64,000 nt of DNA from Bacteroidota bacterium (lineage in GTDB: Bacteria > Bacteroidota > Bacteroidia > Flavobacteriales > Weeksellaceae). The notes below the pieces were generated by a model. That model searched no databases, was not told the origin of the DNA, and saw nothing but the letters and a program-made list of their open reading frames with translations. This document shows, one piece after another, positions 36,748 to 46,378 of the stretch; position 1 is the stretch's first letter; every line of letters begins with the position of its first letter. Position numbers and translations under genes: made by a program. The DNA is taken from assembly GCA_023422635.1 (NCBI GenBank), contig JAFAGO010000014.1, positions 7,649-71,648 of the forward strand, given 5' to 3'.

Positions 36748-37890
36748 ATGCGTAACAAAATTTTATTCATCTCCTCTTGGTTTCCCAATAAATTGGAAAC
36801 TACAAACGGAAATTTTGTTCGTAGACATGCGGAAGCTGTTGCTTTGTTGCACGACGTAGAAATCCTCCACGCCATTGGCGATTCTAAGCAAAAGCAAAAC
36901 TATATTTTTGATGATCAATTGGTTAGCGGTATTCGAACGTTAATTGTTTACTACAAACAATTGAATAATCCAATGCTCAATTTTATTCGTAGAAGTATAG
37001 CGTACCAAAAGGGATTTGTTAGACTTCACAAGCCAGATTTAGTCCATGGGAATATTCTTCAAAACAATATGCTTTTCGCTGTGTGGCTCAACGTTCGGTA
37101 TCAGATTCCATTTGTAATTTCCGAGCATTGGTCTGGTTTCTTAAAGGTGAATCAGCCAAAGCTTTCTAAAATTGCTCTTATAACAGCAAGATGTATTGCC
37201 CATTTTGCTAAAGTGATTTTTCCTGTAAGTGCGCAATTGAAAGAAGATTTACAATCATTGAAAATTGGTAATCTTTACAAAGTAGTGGGAAATGTAGTGG
37301 ATACATGCATTTTTGTTCCTCAAGGAAAAGCAAATCATCACTTTCAATTTCTTCATATTTCGAACTTATCAGCATTAAAAAATCCTGAAAGCATTATTGA
37401 AGCAATTGCTAAAATTCACGAGGAATTTCCAGATGTTGAACTTGAGATTGGTGGCGATGGTGATGTAGAAATTCTCAACCAAAAAGTTCAAGAATTGAAT
37501 GCACAATCGTATATCCGTACGTTTGGAGAGATTTCCATACAAGAAGTGGCTTCGAAAATGGCGAAAAGTCAATGTTTTGTGCTCTTTTCTAAATATGAAA
37601 CTTTCTCTTGCGTTTTGTTGGAATCCTTGAGTTCAGGCACACCCATTATTTCTACAAATGTTGGCATCGCCACCGAATTAAAAAATCTGAATTGTGGAAT
37701 CATCATCAATGGAAATCAAAATGAACTGTACGATGCCATGAAAGAAATGATTCTCCAATACCATCGATTTGCCGCTTCATCAGTACTTCATACATACGTT
37801 GCAGACCATTATTCTAAAAGAAAAATTGCCGAAAAATTCGATGAAGAATATCAAAAGGTTTTAGCAAAAAAAGAAAAGATACATTTTTAA
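36748..37890 (+). CDS. Glycosyltransferase family 4 protein
   Basis: This GT-B glycosyltransferase (380 residues from the ATG at 36748) has the N-terminal Rossmann half beginning KILFISSWFPNKLETTNGNFV. The C-terminal half shows SNLSALKNPESII and the E(x7)E-type donor site in SKYETFSCVLLESLSSGTPII. It should transfer a nucleotide-activated sugar to a surface glycan in the cytoplasm. The frame is open to 36673, but that region overlaps a terminator and promoter element. It heads a three-gene group with an asparagine-synthase-like protein and a flippase. Confidence 0.87.
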   Translation: MRNKILFISSWFPNKLETTNGNFVRRHAEAVALLHDVEILHAIGDSKQKQNYIFDDQLVSGIRTLIVYYKQLNNPMLNFIRRSIAYQKGFVRLHKPDLVHGNILQNNMLFAVWLNVRYQIPFVISEHWSGFLKVNQPKLSKIALITARCIAHFAKVIFPVSAQLKEDLQSLKIGNLYKVVGNVVDTCIFVPQGKANHHFQFLHISNLSALKNPESIIEAIAKIHEEFPDVELEIGGDGDVEILNQKVQELNAQSYIRTFGEISIQEVASKMAKSQCFVLFSKYETFSCVLLESLSSGTPIISTNVGIATELKNLNCGIIINGNQNELYDAMKEMILQYHRFAASSVLHTYVADHYSKRKIAEKFDEEYQKVLAKKEKIHF

Positions 37891-37925
37891 AAATCTTTAC
37901 CTTTACTCAAATTAATTATTTGCTT

Positions 37926-39572
37926 ATGCAATCGGGCTTTTCAGTTTATATTTCCGAAAAAAAAATTCAAATTGATACATTTTTAACAAAAGGATATGAT
38001 AGTTTTGAGGTAGAAAATGATGAAGTAAAAATTATTTTTGAAGGGGTTTTACTGAATAAGAAAGCGTTATTGCAAAGCTATGCTTTGGCCGACTTTCAAA
38101 CGCTTGCCCTCGAATTGTATCGACAAAAAAAAGAAAATATAATTACTCTTTTTGAAGGTGAATTTCGGGGAATTATTTTGAATAAAAGTACCCAAAAATG
38201 TATGTTGTTCACCAATCCAACTTCTACACAAAGAATTTTTTATGGAAATTTTGATGGGAAGTTTTTCGCTGATTCAAATTTGGTTCGCTTTTCCCAAACA
38301 GTAAAAATGCATGGTATTAGTGCAAAACCCAATATCGATGGTATTTATCAGCTGCTCTGTTTTAATGGTTTGCTTCAAAATTACACCATCATTTCCGATG
38401 TATATAAAATTCTTGATGGGCATTTTCTCACAGTCGATATTTCGAACAATCAGTTTCAAGAATCTGAATATTTTTCCACTTTTAATGAACCGTATTTCGG
38501 TGGATCAAAAGAGAAGGCCTTTCAAAGGGCAGATGAAATTTTTTCAGAAGCAATCACAATGGAATATTCTAAAGATGATGAATATCAAAGTCATCATTTA
38601 GCGCTTTTGAGCGGTGGTTTGGATAGCAGAGTGGCCATGATGTATGCCATGAAAAATGGTTTTAAACCCGATAATGCGCTTTGTTTTTCGCAGTCTGGTT
38701 ATTTCGATGAAACCATTTCTCGAAAAATCGCTGGAGATTATAACATTCATTACGAATTTATCCCTTTGGACGGTGGATCGTTTTTGAAAAAGATTGATCA
38801 ACTAACTGAACTCTCTGAAGGTTTGGTTTTTTACACCGGTGGAATTCATGTGCAACACGCAATGGATCATTTGAAATACGAAAATTTTAAAATTTTTCAC
38901 AGCGGGCAAATTGGCGACGGAATTTTAGGCGGATTTAATTCGCAGCCAAAACGAAATCTTCCTTCCACATTCAAGTTGATGTACAACGCTGATTTTTTTT
39001 CTAAAGTTGAACAAACCTTTCAGAAAACAGTACAAAATTACGAAACTGAAGAATCTTTTTTAATTCGAAATCTCGCGTACAATAAAGTGCTTTTTGGTGC
39101 GCACGTTTTTCAGCAAAAAGCGTATCAAACCTCGCCTTTTATGGGAAAAGATTTTCTCAAGTTGGCAATTTCGCTTTCAGAAAGCTGGAAATTCAATCAT
39201 CGTTTTTATATCGAATGGATTTCAAAATACTGTCCAGAAGCTACAAAATATCGTTGGGAACGAACTTTAATGCGACCGAATGCAGTGTGGAAAACCTTTT
39301 TTGGGGATCAACTGGTAAAGCGCATTTTTATAAAAACCAATGAGTGGATTTTGAAAACCCCACAGAAATCCAGCATGTATCCCTATCAATATTATTTTGA
39401 TCGCAATCCCGATATACAGCATTATTACCAACACTATTTTGAAGAAAATATTAATCGATTAGATGCTTACCCAGACTTAAAATCGGAAATGATTCAGCTG
39501 TTCTCCAATGTTGATTTTAATAAAAAAGTACAAGCAATAAACGTTTTGGCGATTTTCAAACTTTATTTTTAA
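37926..39572 (+). CDS. Asparagine-synthase-like protein of a polysaccharide cluster
   Basis: This 548-residue protein has an N-terminal Ntn/glutaminase-like domain (1-180) and a C-terminal PP-loop amidotransferase domain with LLSGGLDSRV (ATP-binding loop at 229-235). The usual N-terminal catalytic cysteine of class II glutaminases is absent (MQSGFSV), so glutamine is probably not hydrolysed and another nitrogen donor or ligation chemistry is possible. Such proteins recur in O-antigen and capsule clusters, where they may amidate sugar acids. A TTG two codons upstream is the only alternative start. The flippase gene begins directly after its stop. Confidence 0.8.
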   Translation: MQSGFSVYISEKKIQIDTFLTKGYDSFEVENDEVKIIFEGVLLNKKALLQSYALADFQTLALELYRQKKENIITLFEGEFRGIILNKSTQKCMLFTNPTSTQRIFYGNFDGKFFADSNLVRFSQTVKMHGISAKPNIDGIYQLLCFNGLLQNYTIISDVYKILDGHFLTVDISNNQFQESEYFSTFNEPYFGGSKEKAFQRADEIFSEAITMEYSKDDEYQSHHLALLSGGLDSRVAMMYAMKNGFKPDNALCFSQSGYFDETISRKIAGDYNIHYEFIPLDGGSFLKKIDQLTELSEGLVFYTGGIHVQHAMDHLKYENFKIFHSGQIGDGILGGFNSQPKRNLPSTFKLMYNADFFSKVEQTFQKTVQNYETEESFLIRNLAYNKVLFGAHVFQQKAYQTSPFMGKDFLKLAISLSESWKFNHRFYIEWISKYCPEATKYRWERTLMRPNAVWKTFFGDQLVKRIFIKTNEWILKTPQKSSMYPYQYYFDRNPDIQHYYQHYFEENINRLDAYPDLKSEMIQLFSNVDFNKKVQAINVLAIFKLYF

Positions 39573-40820
39573 ATGAAAAGTCTTTCGCTATTTCTACGAA
39601 GTTTTTTCCAAAACAAAGGTCATCATGTTTTCGGTGCCTTGTTGGTGGCTAAAATTTGCGCTTTTCTCAGTTCAATTTTTATTATTCGGTTACTTCCTGA
39701 AAGCGATTTTGGAAAGTTGAGTATCGTTGCTTCGGTTTTTGCAATTTTTGCACCTTTTAGTGGTTTTGGCAGCATTCAAAGTGTGTTGCGTTTTGGTTCT
39801 GTAACTACAGAAAGTGAACAAAAAAATGAGCTTTCTGGTTACCTTTTTAGAAAGGGTTTTTACTATCAAATCATTCTTACTCTTGTTTTTTTGGGAGTAA
39901 GCGTTTTTTACATCGACTCTTTCCAGCATATTTTTTGGATTTTTCTTGCGTTCTCAATTCGACTTTTGGGGATGTTTTTCTTCAATCATATTCAGGCAGA
40001 ACTTCGTATGGAAGGAGATAATCGAGGTTTTGCCAACAATAGCAATTTTGTAAATATCATTGGCTTGGTATTACTTTTTGTAGCGACCTATTTTTGGGGA
40101 TGGACTGGGTATATTGTCGCAATCGCATTAACTCCGTATTTGTCTCTCTTCTGGATGAAAAAATACCATTTCCATACTTTTCCAAAACAGTTTTTATTTT
40201 CGAAGAAAGAAGTGTGGAGTTACGCTTATCACGCTGCAGGAACAGCTTGCCTTTCGGATACTTTATTTTCGTTGGATATTTTATTATTAGGATTTATGAT
40301 GAATGAAACTGCCGTAGCGCATTATAAAGTTGGGATGTTGCTTCCTGCAAATATTACGTTTTTGGCGCTAACATTTTTGCAAAGTGATTTTCCTTTGATT
40401 GCACAAAATTATCGCGATAAAAGCTATCTTTTGAATTACATTAAAAATTATTACAAAATTTTTATACCGGTTAGCGGTCTTATATTTTTGTCGGGATTCT
40501 TATTTCGCGACACCATTTTGAAGCTGTTCTTTGGTGAGAAATATCTTGATAACGCCTTTCTTTTTGCCATTCTTTTAGGTGTTTTTTGTATGAATATCCT
40601 TTTTCGGAATTTATACGGAAACATGTTGTCAGCAGTTGGTAAAATGAAAGCCAATACAATTGTTTCTGCACTTGCTTTAGTTTTATTACCACTTTTAGCA
40701 GCGGTTTTGGTTCCAAAATATGGAATTATGGGAATGGCGACAGCAATGTCGGGAACGTTAATTTTTACAGGTTTTCTCTCAATGATTGTGTTTCTTCGGT
40801 ATGTTCAAAAGCTGAATTAA
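39573..40820 (+). CDS. Polysaccharide flippase (Wzx/MATE-like)
   Basis: This 415-residue protein has about twelve hydrophobic segments and the N-terminal pattern KICAFLSSIFIIRLLPESDFGKLSI typical of oligosaccharide flippases (RfbX/Wzx). It should flip lipid-linked repeat units or glycans across the inner membrane. Its ATG immediately follows the stop of the asparagine-synthase-like gene, indicating co-translation. With the family 4 glycosyltransferase it forms a minimal glycan-modification and export cluster; no polymerase is seen nearby. Confidence 0.87.
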   Translation: MKSLSLFLRSFFQNKGHHVFGALLVAKICAFLSSIFIIRLLPESDFGKLSIVASVFAIFAPFSGFGSIQSVLRFGSVTTESEQKNELSGYLFRKGFYYQIILTLVFLGVSVFYIDSFQHIFWIFLAFSIRLLGMFFFNHIQAELRMEGDNRGFANNSNFVNIIGLVLLFVATYFWGWTGYIVAIALTPYLSLFWMKKYHFHTFPKQFLFSKKEVWSYAYHAAGTACLSDTLFSLDILLLGFMMNETAVAHYKVGMLLPANITFLALTFLQSDFPLIAQNYRDKSYLLNYIKNYYKIFIPVSGLIFLSGFLFRDTILKLFFGEKYLDNAFLFAILLGVFCMNILFRNLYGNMLSAVGKMKANTIVSALALVLLPLLAAVLVPKYGIMGMATAMSGTLIFTGFLSMIVFLRYVQKLN

Positions 40821-40821
40821 C

Positions 40822-40829
40822 TATCTTTG
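40822..40829 (+). promoter_or_regulatory. -7 promoter element TATCTTTG very close to a start codon
   Basis: This perfect TAnnTTTG match ends only 4 nt before the ATG at 40834. Transcription from it would start at or next to the ATG, giving a leaderless message. No clear -33 TTG is present. Confidence 0.5.
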
Positions 40830-40833
40830 TGTT

Positions 40834-41334
40834 ATGAAAAATATTTTCTTCTGTTCAATGTTTGTGCTTTTCGCAGTGGCAAGTTGTCGTAGCGATGATC
40901 CGGATGGGCAACAGATTGATCAGGTTCTGAATTTATACATCGATTCTGCAGGCATCGACTTGCTGAATTCGAATAATATACCGTATTATTCCACCATTGT
41001 TCTAAATGATGAATATGGTTTAACCGACAGCGCTCCGGTAAGTTTTTCGTATGCTTATGATGCAGATTCCTTGCGATATATCGATTATGTAGCGGGAGCA
41101 ACGCGTGTTTTGGTGGATTCTTCAGATTCCGATAATAAAATTTACCAATCAAAAATAGCATTGCAAATTACCAAAAAGCTGGATGATGAAAATACATCTT
41201 CTTTTAGCGATACCTTAATTTTGAATTACCGTTCGAATGCAAGTATTTTTCAACTACAAAATGCATGGTACAATAAGTCGTTGGTTTTTACCAAAACAGA
41301 AGGGCAAAGCAACATCATAAAAGTCACAAAATAA
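40834..41334 (+). CDS. Hypothetical lipoprotein
   Basis: This 166-residue protein has a lipoprotein signal peptide with the lipobox VASC (C18), followed by an aspartate/serine-rich region and predicted beta strands. I recognise no family. It should be anchored to a membrane facing the periplasm or surface; the RSDDPD sequence after the cysteine resembles acidic lipoprotein-export signals of Bacteroidota, which favours surface exposure but is inference. Confidence 0.75.
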   Translation: MKNIFFCSMFVLFAVASCRSDDPDGQQIDQVLNLYIDSAGIDLLNSNNIPYYSTIVLNDEYGLTDSAPVSFSYAYDADSLRYIDYVAGATRVLVDSSDSDNKIYQSKIALQITKKLDDENTSSFSDTLILNYRSNASIFQLQNAWYNKSLVFTKTEGQSNIIKVTK

Positions 41335-41442
41335 TCATTAAATTTGACAAAATTTTACAAAAGACATCTTTCTTTCTAAAAAAAATAAATTGGAATTTCA
41401 GAAAGGATTTTCATTTTGTAACTCAAACATTCAACAAAATAT

Positions 41443-42714
41443 ATGTTACAAGTTCAATTTTTGCGTGAAGAAAAAGCACGTGTTTTGGAGGGTTTAAAGA
41501 AAAGAAATTTCGCACAACCCGAATTGGTAGATCAAGCCATTGATCTGGATGAAAAAAGAAAAAAGCTTCAATTTGAACTCGATGAAAATCTTGCTCAAAT
41601 GAATCGCATTTCGAAAGAAATTGGAATGTTGATGAAGGAAGGTAAAAAAGATGAAGCCGAAACCGCAAAATCCAAAACTGCAGAATACAAAGAAAACTCG
41701 CAAAAACTTCAGCAAGAATTAAGAGAGGTTGAAGATGCATTAACACAAACGCTTTATTTACTACCCAACATCCCAAACCAGTTGGTAAAAGCCGGTGTTT
41801 CCGCTGAAGATAACGAAATTGTGTATCAATCGGTTGAAGTTTCAGGATTAGGTGAAGGCGCTATTCCGCATTGGGAATTGGCGAAAAAATACAATTTAAT
41901 TGATTTTGAATTGGGTGTTAAAATTGCTGGAGCAGGTTTTCCGGTGTATTTAGGCAAAGGTGCGCGTTTGCAGCGTGCTTTAGTGCAGTTTTTTCTAGAT
42001 ACCAATACGGATGCAGGTTATTTAGAAGTAAATCCGCCACATGTGGTGAACGAAGCTTCTGGATACGGAACCGGTCAGCTTCCTGATAAAGAAGGGCAAA
42101 TGTATTACATTTCAGAAGACGATTTGTACCTTATTCCAACAGCGGAAGTTCCTGTAACCAATATTTATCGTGATGTAATTCTTGATGAAAAAGAACTGCC
42201 GGTGAAAAACACGGCATTCTCCCAATGCTACAGAAGAGAGGCAGGAAGTTATGGAGCGCATGTTCGCGGTCTTAACCGTTTGCATCAATTCGAAAAAGTG
42301 GAAATTGTAAGAATTGAAAAACCAGAAAACTCTTATGCTGCTTTAGATGAAATGGTAAACCACGTAAAAGGAATTCTTACCGACCTTGAACTGCCGTTCC
42401 GTATTTTACGATTATGTGGCGGCGATATGGGCTTTACATCTGCATTAACATACGATTTTGAAGTGTGGAGTGCTGCACAAGAAAAATGGTTAGAAGTTTC
42501 TTCTGTTTCCAACTTTGAAAATTTCCAAGCTAACCGATTGAAATGCCGTTATAAAGGTGGAGAAGGTAAAGCACAATTGGTACACACCTTAAATGGTTCT
42601 GCAATGGCATTGCCAAGAATTATGGCAGCATTGTTAGAAAATAATCAAACGGAAGAAGGAATTCGACTTCCTAAGAAAATTGCAGAATATGCAAGATTTG
42701 AAGTGATTAATTAG
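41443..42714 (+). CDS. serS: Seryl-tRNA synthetase
   Basis: SerRS charges tRNA-Ser. The N-terminal long antiparallel coiled-coil arm (about 25-105; DLDEKRKKLQFELDENLAQM) binds the tRNA. The class II catalytic domain follows, with motif 2 QCYRREAGSYGAHVRGLNRLHQFEKVE and motif 3 LNGSAMALPRIMAALLENNQ. Length (423) is typical. A bidirectional-looking hairpin follows the stop before the convergent haem-binding gene. Confidence 0.97.
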   Translation: MLQVQFLREEKARVLEGLKKRNFAQPELVDQAIDLDEKRKKLQFELDENLAQMNRISKEIGMLMKEGKKDEAETAKSKTAEYKENSQKLQQELREVEDALTQTLYLLPNIPNQLVKAGVSAEDNEIVYQSVEVSGLGEGAIPHWELAKKYNLIDFELGVKIAGAGFPVYLGKGARLQRALVQFFLDTNTDAGYLEVNPPHVVNEASGYGTGQLPDKEGQMYYISEDDLYLIPTAEVPVTNIYRDVILDEKELPVKNTAFSQCYRREAGSYGAHVRGLNRLHQFEKVEIVRIEKPENSYAALDEMVNHVKGILTDLELPFRILRLCGGDMGFTSALTYDFEVWSAAQEKWLEVSSVSNFENFQANRLKCRYKGGEGKAQLVHTLNGSAMALPRIMAALLENNQTEEGIRLPKKIAEYARFEVIN

Positions 42715-42735
42715 ACAATATCATCATACTAAAAC

Positions 42736-42771
42736 AATCGGCGGAACTTATAATTTCGCCGATTTTCTTTT
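42736..42771. terminator. Terminator between convergent serS and haem-binding gene
   Basis: AATCGGCGGAA (42736-42746) pairs with TTTCGCCGATT (42754-42764), one G:U pair, and is followed by a T-rich run. It lies between the serS stop and the convergent gene's stop. Confidence 0.85.
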
Positions 42772-42776
42772 GTCAA

Positions 42777-43229
42777 TTAATAATTTCCGGATTGAAGAAT
42801 TCCTTTGAAATACTCAATTAAGGTTTGCTTTTCCGAAGCTTGTAAACGTGCTTCAGGATGTTGAGCAGTATAACCGTTGATCGGCATTCTGTTCTGCTCC
42901 AAATCTGCAATTGTATTTTCCAACATTCCTTTTTTTAACTCTTTGTTGTATGTTGACCAAATTGAAAAATTCAAATGTTCCCGACCTTCATTGATGTGAT
43001 TTTTAATCGACCAAGAAATCGGAGCAACATACGCATAATCCGGATAAATGGTTTCGTTGGAATGGCAGTCGTAACACGTATTTTTTAAAAGTACCTGAAC
43101 TTCAGTTGGCGCATTGAAAATATCTACAAAATTCTGGCTTTTCTTTACAGGAAGATTGGTTCTGTCTACAGGAATAAACTGAATTAAAGCAAAGATGATT
43201 AAAAACCAATATAAAATTTTTTTCAGCAT
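42777..43229 (-). CDS. Haem-binding domain protein (monohaem cytochrome c-like)
   Basis: From the ATG at 43229 the protein has 150 residues, one N-terminal signal-anchor helix (4-20) and a haem motif CYDCH (C52, C55, H56). The RMPINGY segment may supply a second ligand. It matches the Haem_bd family of Bacteroidota, whose redox partners are unknown. The frame is open 11 codons further, but that would overlap the upstream gene's coding end; the chosen start lies 1 nt after that gene's stop, implying coupling. Confidence 0.83.
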   Translation of the reverse strand: MLKKILYWFLIIFALIQFIPVDRTNLPVKKSQNFVDIFNAPTEVQVLLKNTCYDCHSNETIYPDYAYVAPISWSIKNHINEGREHLNFSIWSTYNKELKKGMLENTIADLEQNRMPINGYTAQHPEARLQASEKQTLIEYFKGILQSGNY

Positions 43230-43230
43230 T

Positions 43231-44964
43231 TTAATTCGTTTTCTCTTCTGTAGATGAAACATTGTTTTCCGTAGAAATATTGGGAGATTCTACTTCTGGA
43301 ACGGAATTAATTGATGGCGTTTTTTCCGCTTGAACCGACCAGTTCTCGACGACTTCCCAAAGCGGCCTTGCCGAAACTTTTTTATTGAAATAATATACTT
43401 CTTCAGCAAAAATTCCGTTGCTGAAATCGGCAGGATCCCAAAAGCCGTTTTCGTTATTATCCATCAAAATTCGAACAGTGTACGTATCCGGTTTTACAAT
43501 AGGGAATTTAATATCCGTATTCTTAGTATATTTTGAATAAACAACCTCATCACGCGAACCGAGTAATTGAATCCAAAAATGATGGTTTGGTACATTTGAA
43601 AGTTTAAATGCTAAACTACCGTAATTTTCTGATTTATCAGCTTCAAAATCAAAGCGTTTGGAAACTGCATTTTTGTCGAAAAATGAGCGTGCGGTTTCTT
43701 TCGGAATGGTGAGTGAATATTTTTTTCCTTCTTTAAAATCTGAATCAATAACAATTTTAAAAGGATTATTTTCGGCAATTTTTGCAGTAAAAGGTTGCGA
43801 AATACTATCACTCTCTAACGTCCATTTTTCGGGTTGTAGACTTTCCAGCGCATAGTTTGAAGTCAGTTCAAAGCTGCTTTTTGGCGGGAGCAAATTTCCT
43901 TTGGTATTGGTGAGTTCCATTGTGTTTTTTTCGTTCATTCGATAAAACACAGAAACGGTATCTTGCTTTAATCCAGTGTCGTAGCTGAATTTTAGATTCT
44001 CGCTTTTTTCAATTCCAATTGTATTTGCTTTGGCATCAAACCAAACATACGCAGAATCGGATTTAGGCCGATGTGTAACTTTGATGTCTTTAAGGTTTTC
44101 ATTAACCGAACGTATTGTAACTTGATCGGGATTGCCTTCGAAAAGCATCAAAACTCCTCCAGGATTTTCTTTAGTTTCTACATATTTAAAATTTGTTTTA
44201 GAAGGATAAACTGAGATGTTTTTACCAGAAATACTCGTGCTATCCAAAACCAAAGGATCTTTAAAAAAAGCTACTTCTTCTTTTCCTGTATCAAAAACAG
44301 AGTTGCCATTCGCATCATTAAAAGCCACTAAACGGTAGGCTCCTTGAGAAACGTAGTTGATTTCGTAATAGCCATCACTATCGGCCATCGTAATGTAGTA
44401 TGGTTTTTCGTTGTATTTAATAGAATCTGAATCTTTGTATAACCCTACAACTAACTTCTTCTCGTCGTTTCCACTCACTTTCGCTGTGGAAGCAACATTT
44501 CCAAAGTTGGGTTTCAGGGCATCTCTCGCTTCACCACTTACATATAAATCGTCGATTTTATCTCCAGTAGAAAATGCAAAATTGTAGTAGGGCAGGATAT
44601 TTCCCTCATTATTATCTTTTATCGCATTGCCAAAATTGAAACTATAAGTAGTATTGGCTTGAAGCGTATCTTCCCATTGAATCAATATATATTTATTGGC
44701 CAATTGTGAAGGTAGAATTTTTTTAATTTTTTTGATGGGAGGAGAAATAATCAAATTCTTCGAAACATTATCCAAAACAATATATTCATCAAAATCGAGG
44801 CGAAGTTCTTTCAAATTTCGGGAAACATTGATGTTGGGAGAATCGAGGTTAGAACCAATCATTACCGGTGCTAAGGAATCTTTCTTTCCGCCCACTGGCG
44901 ATCCTACTCTGGCACAAGAGAGCATCATTAGCGAAGCCAGAAGAAGTATTGCAAAATTCTTCAT
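43231..44964 (-). CDS. Ig-like domain lipoprotein
   Basis: This 577-residue protein has a lipobox at LSC (C17). An N-terminal SbsA/Big_5-type Ig-like domain (about 35-135) starts DSLAPVMIGSNLDSPN and contains LRLDFDEYIVLDN. Further beta-sandwich repeats follow, including a carboxypeptidase-regulatory-like stretch near 190-230 (YYITMADSDGYYEINYVSQGAYRLVAFND). It is probably surface-exposed or periplasmic and structural. It is translationally linked to the haem-binding protein downstream. Exact role unknown. Confidence 0.8.
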   Translation of the reverse strand: MKNFAILLLASLMMLSCARVGSPVGGKKDSLAPVMIGSNLDSPNINVSRNLKELRLDFDEYIVLDNVSKNLIISPPIKKIKKILPSQLANKYILIQWEDTLQANTTYSFNFGNAIKDNNEGNILPYYNFAFSTGDKIDDLYVSGEARDALKPNFGNVASTAKVSGNDEKKLVVGLYKDSDSIKYNEKPYYITMADSDGYYEINYVSQGAYRLVAFNDANGNSVFDTGKEEVAFFKDPLVLDSTSISGKNISVYPSKTNFKYVETKENPGGVLMLFEGNPDQVTIRSVNENLKDIKVTHRPKSDSAYVWFDAKANTIGIEKSENLKFSYDTGLKQDTVSVFYRMNEKNTMELTNTKGNLLPPKSSFELTSNYALESLQPEKWTLESDSISQPFTAKIAENNPFKIVIDSDFKEGKKYSLTIPKETARSFFDKNAVSKRFDFEADKSENYGSLAFKLSNVPNHHFWIQLLGSRDEVVYSKYTKNTDIKFPIVKPDTYTVRILMDNNENGFWDPADFSNGIFAEEVYYFNKKVSARPLWEVVENWSVQAEKTPSINSVPEVESPNISTENNVSSTEEKTN

Positions 44965-45055
44965 GAAGACAATAATCTGAGGTTTTAAAGGGTGTCGGGA
45001 ATAACTGTTTTTTAGATGAAAAAGTTTTCGAGAAACCTTTACAAATGTAGCAAAA

Positions 45056-46315
45056 TTATTCTCCTAAACTATCAGCAGATTCGTTTTTAGCGGCTCCGGA
45101 TTGATTCATTTCCTTATTTAATTTTTGGGTTTCATAAGGGAAATCTTCAAATAATCCTGAAAGTGCGAGTGCGGAATATACGCGGTTGGAATATTTATTT
45201 CCTATCGCAATAATGGTAACTTTTGATTTTAGTAAGTGTGCAAAAACAGAGTTAGTACCATGCCACCAACCATTATGATAGGTAAGTTTTTCTCCGTTAT
45301 CGAATATTTTCATTCTAAATCCAAAACCATAATTATTGACTCCTGGTTTCTCGTTGCTGTGGGGCGTAAAAACCAACTTCATTAGCTCAGGTTTAAGGAA
45401 ATCTTTCGAGAACATTGCTGTTGAAAAATTCAATAAGTCACGCGGTGTGGTGTATACATTTTTGTCTCCGTAAATTAAATCTAAACGATCGTATGGATAC
45501 AAACGATTTCTTCCGTAATAAAAAGATTTAGCTGCTGTAAGGGTGTCGCTTTCTTGAAAAATATAGCTATTTTTCATTTTCAAAGGCTTGAATACTATTT
45601 TTTGCATTGCCTCTGGAAAAGGTGTTTTTGTTACTTTTTCTACGATTAATGCCAATAAAGCAAAATTGGTGTTGCAATACATAAATCCCGTATTTGTTTC
45701 GCGAGCAAGTTCCGGCTTGTATTTAATCAGCATATTGAGAATATCCTGATTGGTGAGGAATTTTTTGCTCATTTCAGGCGGCTGTGGAGAAATTTTCTCA
45801 ATGAAATGTTCATATTTGGGAAGTCCACTTCTTTGACTAAGAAGATGCTGTACTTGAACCTGCGGATATGGGAAATTGGGAAAAAAGGTGTTGAGTGGAT
45901 CGTTCAGTTTGATTAATCCCGCTTCCACCAGCTTTAACACCGCCATTGTTGTTAACGTTTTCGATACCGAAGCAACATGAACTGGCGTGTTTTTATTGAT
46001 GGCTTGTTGATTGTTTTCTTGCGCAAAACCTCGGTATTCTTCTAAAAGAATGTTGTCGCCTTTAGCTACAATAATTCCACCACTTAAATCGCCACGTTCC
46101 CAAATGTTTTGGTAATACTGCTGTAAATATTCTTTTACTTGTTTTTCGTTAGGAACTGTATTGTCGGCTTTTGTAAAAACTTCTTTTAAATCTACATTAC
46201 CGTAATTGGGAAGTGTGTTTTTGTCGTCTTCATTTTTAGTCTGGGAACCTTCTTTTTTACAAGAAAAAAGCAATAGAAAAATGCTGAACAGCATTACAGG
46301 AAATAGTCTCTTCAT
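45056..46315 (-). CDS. Serine hydrolase, beta-lactamase/PBP-like lipoprotein
   Basis: Starting at the second ATG (46315), the 419-residue protein has a signal peptide ending at the lipobox LFSC (C19). The penicillin-binding/class C beta-lactamase fold shows the SxxK catalytic motif SVSK (S116-K119) and a YxN motif (YCN). HNGWWHG near residue 315 stands in the third-motif region. Such lipoproteins are often D-aminopeptidases, esterases or PBP4-like enzymes, and activity on beta-lactams cannot be assumed. The upstream ATG adds seven non-signal residues and is less likely. Confidence 0.85.
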   Translation of the reverse strand: MKRLFPVMLFSIFLLLFSCKKEGSQTKNEDDKNTLPNYGNVDLKEVFTKADNTVPNEKQVKEYLQQYYQNIWERGDLSGGIIVAKGDNILLEEYRGFAQENNQQAINKNTPVHVASVSKTLTTMAVLKLVEAGLIKLNDPLNTFFPNFPYPQVQVQHLLSQRSGLPKYEHFIEKISPQPPEMSKKFLTNQDILNMLIKYKPELARETNTGFMYCNTNFALLALIVEKVTKTPFPEAMQKIVFKPLKMKNSYIFQESDTLTAAKSFYYGRNRLYPYDRLDLIYGDKNVYTTPRDLLNFSTAMFSKDFLKPELMKLVFTPHSNEKPGVNNYGFGFRMKIFDNGEKLTYHNGWWHGTNSVFAHLLKSKVTIIAIGNKYSNRVYSALALSGLFEDFPYETQKLNKEMNQSGAAKNESADSLGE

Positions 46316-46378
46316 TTTATCAAATAACGAGGGCAATTTAGCAAAATGAATACGAAAACGCCTGCTAATACAGCAATA

